A stretch of DNA of 64,000 bases, from NCBI GenBank assembly GCA_943912855.1, contig CALTVC010000018.1, forward strand, positions 1-64,000, written 5' to 3'. The DNA comes from an uncultured Flavobacterium sp. (GTDB taxonomy: Bacteria; Bacteroidota; Bacteroidia; Flavobacteriales; Flavobacteriaceae). The position numbers and the translations under genes are program-made. Every line of letters begins with the position of its first letter. Positions within the stretch are counted from its first letter, which is position 1. Under the pieces are notes generated by a model, which saw only the letters and a program-made list of their open reading frames with translations, had not been told where the DNA came from and made no database searches. Shown piece by piece: positions 59,127 through 64,000 of the stretch.

Positions 59127-59141
59127 CAAAAGTAACTTTTG
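59127..59141. promoter_or_regulatory. Perfect palindrome upstream of lgt
   Basis: CAAAAGT-A-ACTTTTG. Its left half contains a leftward -7 box TACTTTTG (59134-59127); a -33 is not clear. Operator-like. Confidence 0.4.
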
Positions 59142-59160
59142 TTACACATACATACGTTAA

Positions 59161-59412
59161 TTAATGATTGTGGCTGCATTTTTTTTGAGGTACAGGGTCG
59201 TAACCTCTTCCGCCCCAGGGGTTGCAGCTCACTATGCGCTTTATGCCTAACCAACCTCCGTAAAAGAGCCCGTGGGTTTTTAAGGCTTCAAGTGTGTACT
59301 GCGAACAGGTAGGGGTATACCGGCACGCCGACGGAAGCAGGGGAGATATGGCTACCTGATATACCCGTATAAGGAATACAAACGGTGCTATGAATATCTG
59401 CCCTGCTTTCAT
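59161..59412 (-). CDS. yidD: Membrane protein insertion efficiency factor
   Basis: 83 residues: [32 protein letters not shown] and GGRGYDPVP are the family signature. Assists YidC-dependent insertion. Eight nt after the cysS stop. Confidence 0.95.
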   Translation of the reverse strand: MKAGQIFIAPFVFLIRVYQVAISPLLPSACRYTPTCSQYTLEALKTHGLFYGGWLGIKRIVSCNPWGGRGYDPVPQKKCSHNH

Positions 59413-59419
59413 GGCGGTA

Positions 59420-60898
59420 TTAGTTTACGCTAAAGGTTGTACCTTCTTTGGTATCTTTTAGTTCAATGCCCAGTGTGGCGAGCTTAACGCGTATTTCGTC
59501 GCTTAGCGCAAAGTTTTTATTGGCACGGGCTTCCTTACGCATTTCTATAAGCATGTTTACCACACCATCCAGTTTTTCACTGCCACCTTCCTGGCCTTTT
59601 TCATTTCTAAGTCCAAGCACTTCAAAAACAAAACCGTTCATGGCTTTAGATAAAGCATCAAGGTCAGTTGCTGTTAGGGTTTCTTTACCTTCTTTAAGCA
59701 GGTTGATGTACTTAACGCCTTCAAATAACTGTGCAATAAGTATAGGGCTGTTAAAGTCATCATTCATGGCATTGTAGCACTCCTGTTTCCACTGCTCTAT
59801 GTTCAGGGTAGAGGAGCCTGCCGGCTTAATTTCCTTAAAGGTTTCAAACGACTCCATAAGCTTGTTGTAACCTTTCTCTGAAGCTACAATGGCTTCATTG
59901 CTAAAGTCTAATATGCTCCTGTAGTGTGCCTGTAGTATAAAGAAACGCGTAACCGATGGCGAAAACGCCTTGCTTAGTATATTGTTGTTACCGCTAAACA
60001 GTTCCCTTGGCAGGATGTTGTTTCCGGTAGATTTAGACATTTTTTTGCCGTTAAGCGTAAGCATGTTGGCGTGCATCCAGTAGTTAACCGGGCTATGGCC
60101 TGTGGCGGCTTCGTTCTGTGCGATTTCACATTCGTGGTGCGGGAATTTAAGATCCATTCCGCCCCCGTGAATATCAAAACGACTGCCAAGGTATTTAGTA
60201 CTCATAGCGGTACACTCCAGGTGCCACCCCGGGAAACCATCGCCCCAAGGCGAAGGCCAGCGCATAATGTGCTCTGGTTCGGCACGCTTCCATAGCGCGA
60301 AGTCGGCTGGGTTGCGTTTTTCGTCCTGTCCGGCAAGTTCACGGCTGTTCGCCATCATGTCTTCCAGGTTACGTCCGCTTAGTTTACCGTAATGATGACT
60401 TTCATTAAACTTAGCCACATCAAAATAAACCGATCCTTTAGACTCATAAGCAAAACCATTGTCTATGATTTCCTTAATAGTTTCTATCTGCTCTATGATG
60501 TGCCCTGTAGCTGTAGGCTCTATGCTTGGCGGCATGTTGTTAAACAGCTCCAGTATCTGGTGAAAGTCTACCGAATATTGCTGTACGATTTCCATAGGCT
60601 CCAGCTTTTCCAGCCTTGCCTTTTTCGCGATTTTATCTTCACCTTCGTCGGCGTCATCTTCAATGTGGCCTACGTCGGTAATGTTTCGCACGTACCTTAC
60701 CTTGTATCCTAAATGTTTAAGATAGCGGTACACGAGGTCAAAAGATATAAAGGTACGACAGTTCCCCAAATGCACGTTGCTGTATACGGTAGGGCCGCAA
60801 ACATACATACCTACGTGTCCGGTGTGTATAGGGGTAAAGTTTTCCTTATCGCCGCTAAGCGAATTATATATCTTAAGATGCTGGTTAAGGTAAAGCAT
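59420..60898 (-). CDS. cysS: Cysteinyl-tRNA synthetase
   Basis: 492 residues. Class I signature HLGN in [13 protein letters not shown] near 43, zinc-binding Cys/His (CGPT near 34, [10 protein letters not shown] near 222, HHECEIAQ near 251), and KMSKSTGN near 281. Attaches Cys to tRNA-Cys. Confidence 0.97.
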   Translation of the reverse strand: MLYLNQHLKIYNSLSGDKENFTPIHTGHVGMYVCGPTVYSNVHLGNCRTFISFDLVYRYLKHLGYKVRYVRNITDVGHIEDDADEGEDKIAKKARLEKLEPMEIVQQYSVDFHQILELFNNMPPSIEPTATGHIIEQIETIKEIIDNGFAYESKGSVYFDVAKFNESHHYGKLSGRNLEDMMANSRELAGQDEKRNPADFALWKRAEPEHIMRWPSPWGDGFPGWHLECTAMSTKYLGSRFDIHGGGMDLKFPHHECEIAQNEAATGHSPVNYWMHANMLTLNGKKMSKSTGNNILPRELFSGNNNILSKAFSPSVTRFFILQAHYRSILDFSNEAIVASEKGYNKLMESFETFKEIKPAGSSTLNIEQWKQECYNAMNDDFNSPILIAQLFEGVKYINLLKEGKETLTATDLDALSKAMNGFVFEVLGLRNEKGQEGGSEKLDGVVNMLIEMRKEARANKNFALSDEIRVKLATLGIELKDTKEGTTFSVN

Positions 60899-60930
60899 AG
60901 AAATCGGTTAGTATATATTAAGGTGTAGTA

Positions 60931-61602
60931 TTAAAACTGTGTGTCAAGCTTTATGTAGTCAAGGAATTCGCGACGTACATTCTCGTCTTTGAATTTTCCT
61001 CCAAACTCGCTGGTTACGGTACTGCTTTCAATATCGCGGATACCACGGGAATTTACACAAAGGTGTTTTGCATCTATAACGCAGGCTACGTCATCTGTAC
61101 CCAGTACGCGTTGCATTTCCTGAACTATCTGCATGGTAAGGCGTTCCTGTACCTGCGGGCGTTTTGCGAAGAAATCCACAATACGGTTCATTTTGCTAAG
61201 GCCGATAACCGAACCTTTGCTTATATAGGCTACGTGCGCACGGCCTACTATAGGTAGCAGGTGGTGTTCGCAGGTAGAATAAACGGTAATGTTTTTTTCT
61301 ACCAGCATTTCGCCGTATTTATATTTATTCTCAAAAGTAGAAGAACCCGGTTTTTTTGCAGGGTTAAGTCCGCCGAATATTTCTTTTACAAACATCTTGG
61401 CTACACGGTTAGGTGTGCCCTTAATGCTGTCGTCGGTCAGGTCCATGCCCAGGGTTTGCAGTATGCTTTCTACGTCTTTTTTTATAAGTGCAATTTTCTC
61501 GTCATCAGACAGTTGAAACGCGTCTTCCCTTATAGGAGTTTGTGCGCTTGTGCCAACGTGGCTTTCACCAAGTTCGTCATGTATATCTTCAATATGGCTC
61601 AT
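60931..61602 (-). CDS. folE: GTP cyclohydrolase I
   Basis: 223 residues. Family motifs: YSTCEHHLLPIVGRAHVAYI with the zinc ligands Cys and His, IGLSKMNRIVDFFAKRPQVQ and CVIDAKHLCVNSRGIRD with the third ligand Cys. First step of folate synthesis. Confidence 0.97.
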   Translation of the reverse strand: MSHIEDIHDELGESHVGTSAQTPIREDAFQLSDDEKIALIKKDVESILQTLGMDLTDDSIKGTPNRVAKMFVKEIFGGLNPAKKPGSSTFENKYKYGEMLVEKNITVYSTCEHHLLPIVGRAHVAYISKGSVIGLSKMNRIVDFFAKRPQVQERLTMQIVQEMQRVLGTDDVACVIDAKHLCVNSRGIRDIESSTVTSEFGGKFKDENVRREFLDYIKLDTQF

Positions 61603-61633
61603 TCGTGCAGTTAATTAACTTTAAAATAGTGTG

Positions 61634-61670
61634 CAAAGATAATGAGAAAAGTTTTTAAAAAATATTCAAA
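61634..61670 (-). promoter_or_regulatory. folE promoter candidate
   Basis: Minus strand TATCTTTG (61641-61634) is an exact -7 box; TTTG (61670-61667) stands 25 nt upstream, longer than usual. Nothing else is seen in 61671-61860. Confidence 0.45.
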
Positions 61671-61863
61671 ACATTTAAGGCTATTAAGAGGAGTAGAATA
61701 TACATATTGGTTTTGTGTTTTTATTAAGTAAATTCAGAATAAGATGACAAACCTGTGGTTAACCCATGTTTTTATTGAGATAATTTTTTTTTGAAAAAAA
61801 GTAACAAAACGGGGTAGGGTAAAGCGTTTTTGAATTGTTAACATAAAAAATGTAACTTTTTTG

Positions 61864-61893
61864 TTGCTCTAAGTTCAATTAATTGTAAATTTC
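61864..61893 (+). promoter_or_regulatory. Promoter of the second giant surface protein
   Basis: TTG 61864-61866, exactly 19 nt, TAAATTTC 61886-61893 (last base differs). Start of transcription near 61900, start codon at 61918. Confidence 0.6.
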
Positions 61894-61917
61894 GCAGTTC
61901 AAAATCATTGGTTGGAA

Positions 61918-64000
61918 ATGAAAAAATACTATCTACTTTTACTCTTTAATTTACTGTTTGCGAGTGTCTTTGCGCAAACCGATCCGCGTATGTTGGTGCC
62001 CAGTCCGTACAATCCCGGAAGCTCCAGCGGATCGGGGTCTTTAGAAATGTGTTCAGGAATTAATAATGCCATTTCTTTAACAGGTGCTAACAGTGCGACT
62101 AATATGGGGCCTGTTGGGTGTCTTGGCTCTACGCCAAATGGATCGTGGTATTACATTCCTATGACTACCCCTCCTGGTAGTACAAACAGTTCTGTAACAT
62201 GGACATTGACTCAAACCAGCCCAGGGGGAGGACTTATAGACGTTGACTTCATTCTTTGGGGACCTTTTACAGATGCCGTTGCGGCTCAGCAGGCTGTTCA
62301 GGCCAATGCTGCCCAAAATCAGGTAGATTGTAGTTATTCTCCTTCGGGTACAGAACAGGTTACCATTAACAATGTGCAAAATGGTGCTGTTTATCTGCTT
62401 TTGGTTACAAACTTTAGTGGACAAACAGGGAGTATAAATATGACACAAACAAGTGGAAATGCTAGTTCTGTTTGTACATGTGATGTAGCGCCGGGTCTTA
62501 GTAGGACTACACTTGGGCAAACAAATTTTGTAATATGTCCTGGAGGTTCAGCTACCCTTACAGCTAATATGTGGCTTACCAAAACACCAAATGCTACACC
62601 AAGAAGTAATACAACATATTCATGGACAGGACCGGGCGGGTATAGCAACACTATAACTGGTACATCTCAAACGTCTTCTGTAACCGTTTCTGCTCCGGGT
62701 ACTTATACGCTTACTGCCAGTAACAGCTCATGCGGTACAATGGCCCCTATAACCTATACGGTTACAGAGAAGGTTTTCGGTACTGCACCTGCACCTGATA
62801 TTACAATATGTGGCGCAGACCCATCATTACCACAAGTGTTTGATCTTAGTGTTAATACTCCTTTAATTCTTAACGGAGAACCGAGCGGTGATTATGATAT
62901 CTTCTATCACCTGTCGGCACAAGATGCTGTAGACGGTACTCCTATATGGCCAGATAATGCATATACAGGAACTGATGGTCAGGAAATATTTGTATCCATT
63001 CAAAATACGAGAGGATTGCCTCAGTGTATTTTTTATGACTCGTTTAAACTTCACGTAGAGCAGGCGCCTACCATAGGTGCATTAGCTCCTATGTATGCCT
63101 GTGACCTAAATAATGATGGTGTAGAAACCTTTAATTTAAGAGATAGAGAAGCGACTATATTAGGTACACGCAGCAGTACAGCTTATACGGTTACGTATCA
63201 TAATTCCGCTGCAGATGCTACCGCGGGTATCAATGCCATTGCTGCTCCTAACAACTATACCACCGGAACTACAACCATACATGTAAGGTTAGAGAACAAT
63301 CTTAACCCGTTGTGTTTTGCTACCGGTAGTTTTGAAATTTATGTTGTGCCACAACCTGTGGTTACTGCTCCGCCAAGTACTACAGTGTGTAGTGATGCAG
63401 GTTATGTATTGCCTCCACTTTCTTCAGGACAATACTTTAACCAGCCTACCGGAGGAACTCCGATAGCTGCAGGAACTCCGGTTACGGCTACTACTACATT
63501 TTATGTACTGGCTTCTAACTCTATTTATGCCGCAGATGGTGTAACCCCTCTGTTTACATGTTCGGCTCAGGATACCTTTACAGTAACTATAGTGCCTAAA
63601 CCACAGGCAGATGTTCTTGCTAACGTAAGTGCATGTCCTAATTATATATTGCCTCCGCTTACTGTTGGTAACTATTATACTGCTCCTAATGGCGGTGGTG
63701 TTCAATGGACAGCAGGTGATTTGATTTGGGCTTCGCGTACGTTATATGTATATGCTGCGAATACGGTTAATGGTGTTACCTGTACAGACGAAAGCTCTTT
63801 TGTAATAACCATACAAACAGCTCCTGTACTAGGTGCGGTGTCTAATCAGGAAGTTTGTGATGATGCCTCAAACGACCAGGTTGAACTATTCGACCTTACT
63901 CAGGCAGGCACAGATGCTATAAATGGTCAGACAGGTTTTACACCTACTTACTACAGAACGCTTACCGGTGCTAACAACGCTACCGCTGCAGACGAAATTA
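61918..64000 (+). CDS. Second giant modular surface protein (partial)
   Basis: Open to the window edge (694 codons seen). Signal peptide MKKYYLLLLFNLLFASVFAQ. Residues about 35-190 form a pre-peptidase-like or lectin-like domain (FILWGPFTD, CSYSPSGTEQVTINNVQNG), then an Ig-like segment with TYSWTGPGGYS, then repeats of the kind found in the protein at 156-7004 (ITICGADPSLPQVFDL, MYACDLNNDGVETFNL, QEVCDDASNDQVELFDL). A sorting domain is expected beyond the window. Probably exported by T9SS. Confidence 0.85.
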   Translation, partial: MKKYYLLLLFNLLFASVFAQTDPRMLVPSPYNPGSSSGSGSLEMCSGINNAISLTGANSATNMGPVGCLGSTPNGSWYYIPMTTPPGSTNSSVTWTLTQTSPGGGLIDVDFILWGPFTDAVAAQQAVQANAAQNQVDCSYSPSGTEQVTINNVQNGAVYLLLVTNFSGQTGSINMTQTSGNASSVCTCDVAPGLSRTTLGQTNFVICPGGSATLTANMWLTKTPNATPRSNTTYSWTGPGGYSNTITGTSQTSSVTVSAPGTYTLTASNSSCGTMAPITYTVTEKVFGTAPAPDITICGADPSLPQVFDLSVNTPLILNGEPSGDYDIFYHLSAQDAVDGTPIWPDNAYTGTDGQEIFVSIQNTRGLPQCIFYDSFKLHVEQAPTIGALAPMYACDLNNDGVETFNLRDREATILGTRSSTAYTVTYHNSAADATAGINAIAAPNNYTTGTTTIHVRLENNLNPLCFATGSFEIYVVPQPVVTAPPSTTVCSDAGYVLPPLSSGQYFNQPTGGTPIAAGTPVTATTTFYVLASNSIYAADGVTPLFTCSAQDTFTVTIVPKPQADVLANVSACPNYILPPLTVGNYYTAPNGGGVQWTAGDLIWASRTLYVYAANTVNGVTCTDESSFVITIQTAPVLGAVSNQEVCDDASNDQVELFDLTQAGTDAINGQTGFTPTYYRTLTGANNATAADEI

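Overview
The window is bacterial chromosome of the Bacteroidota, most likely a Flavobacterium-like member of the Flavobacteriaceae. Three things point there: promoters of the TTTG / TAnnTTTG type, a type IX secretion (type B) sorting domain on a giant surface protein, and a flavobacterial set of housekeeping genes. It holds one complete, apparently intact prophage of about 41.3 kb (7377-48725) between two stretches of host DNA.

Left host part (1-7376): a 2,282-residue T9SS-exported protein built from about 15 repeats of ~100 residues, then a tRNA-Arg(TCT) gene whose 3' end is the integration site. Right host part (48726-64000): DUF349 protein, aroE, two secreted TonB-C-like proteins, a TPR protein, a class III aminotransferase, an OstA-like protein, lgt, yidD, cysS, folE, and the start of a second giant modular surface protein related to the first.

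Prophage: an 18-bp direct repeat bounds it (7377-7394 within the tRNA; 48708-48725). The tyrosine integrase lies beside the left end and the CI-like repressor beside the right end. From the switch at about 48.1 kb nearly all genes run leftward: regulators, HAD hydrolase, primase-helicase, PAPS-reductase-like protein, small proteins, HNH endonuclease, antirepressor, an iteron-like array (36.4-36.6 kb), head protease-capsid, methyltransferase, terminase and portal, secreted tail-fibre-like proteins, a lysis cassette (two holin candidates, glucosaminidase, unimolecular-spanin candidate), a rightward lipoprotein moron with structured RNAs, then the tape measure and tail genes.

Four regulatory observations stand out. 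(1) Six copies of a late promoter on the minus strand, STGTCCTGTK - exactly 19 nt - TAnnTTTG-like box, often placed directly after a terminator, in front of the late transcription units. (2) Two loci (37.93-38.07 kb and 16.92-17.05 kb) with the layout of phage P1 c4 / P4 CI antisense immunity RNAs: a start-codon copy next to the promoter, crossed inverted repeats, a GNRA hairpin core, then the regulated gene whose own start codon is a target. One lies upstream of the antirepressor. (3) A roughly 285-nt highly structured plus-strand RNA candidate at 18.04-18.32 kb. (4) A roughly 75-nt small RNA candidate between two late promoters at 35.04-35.11 kb. All functional statements rest on reading the sequence and on knowledge of families; no database search was run.
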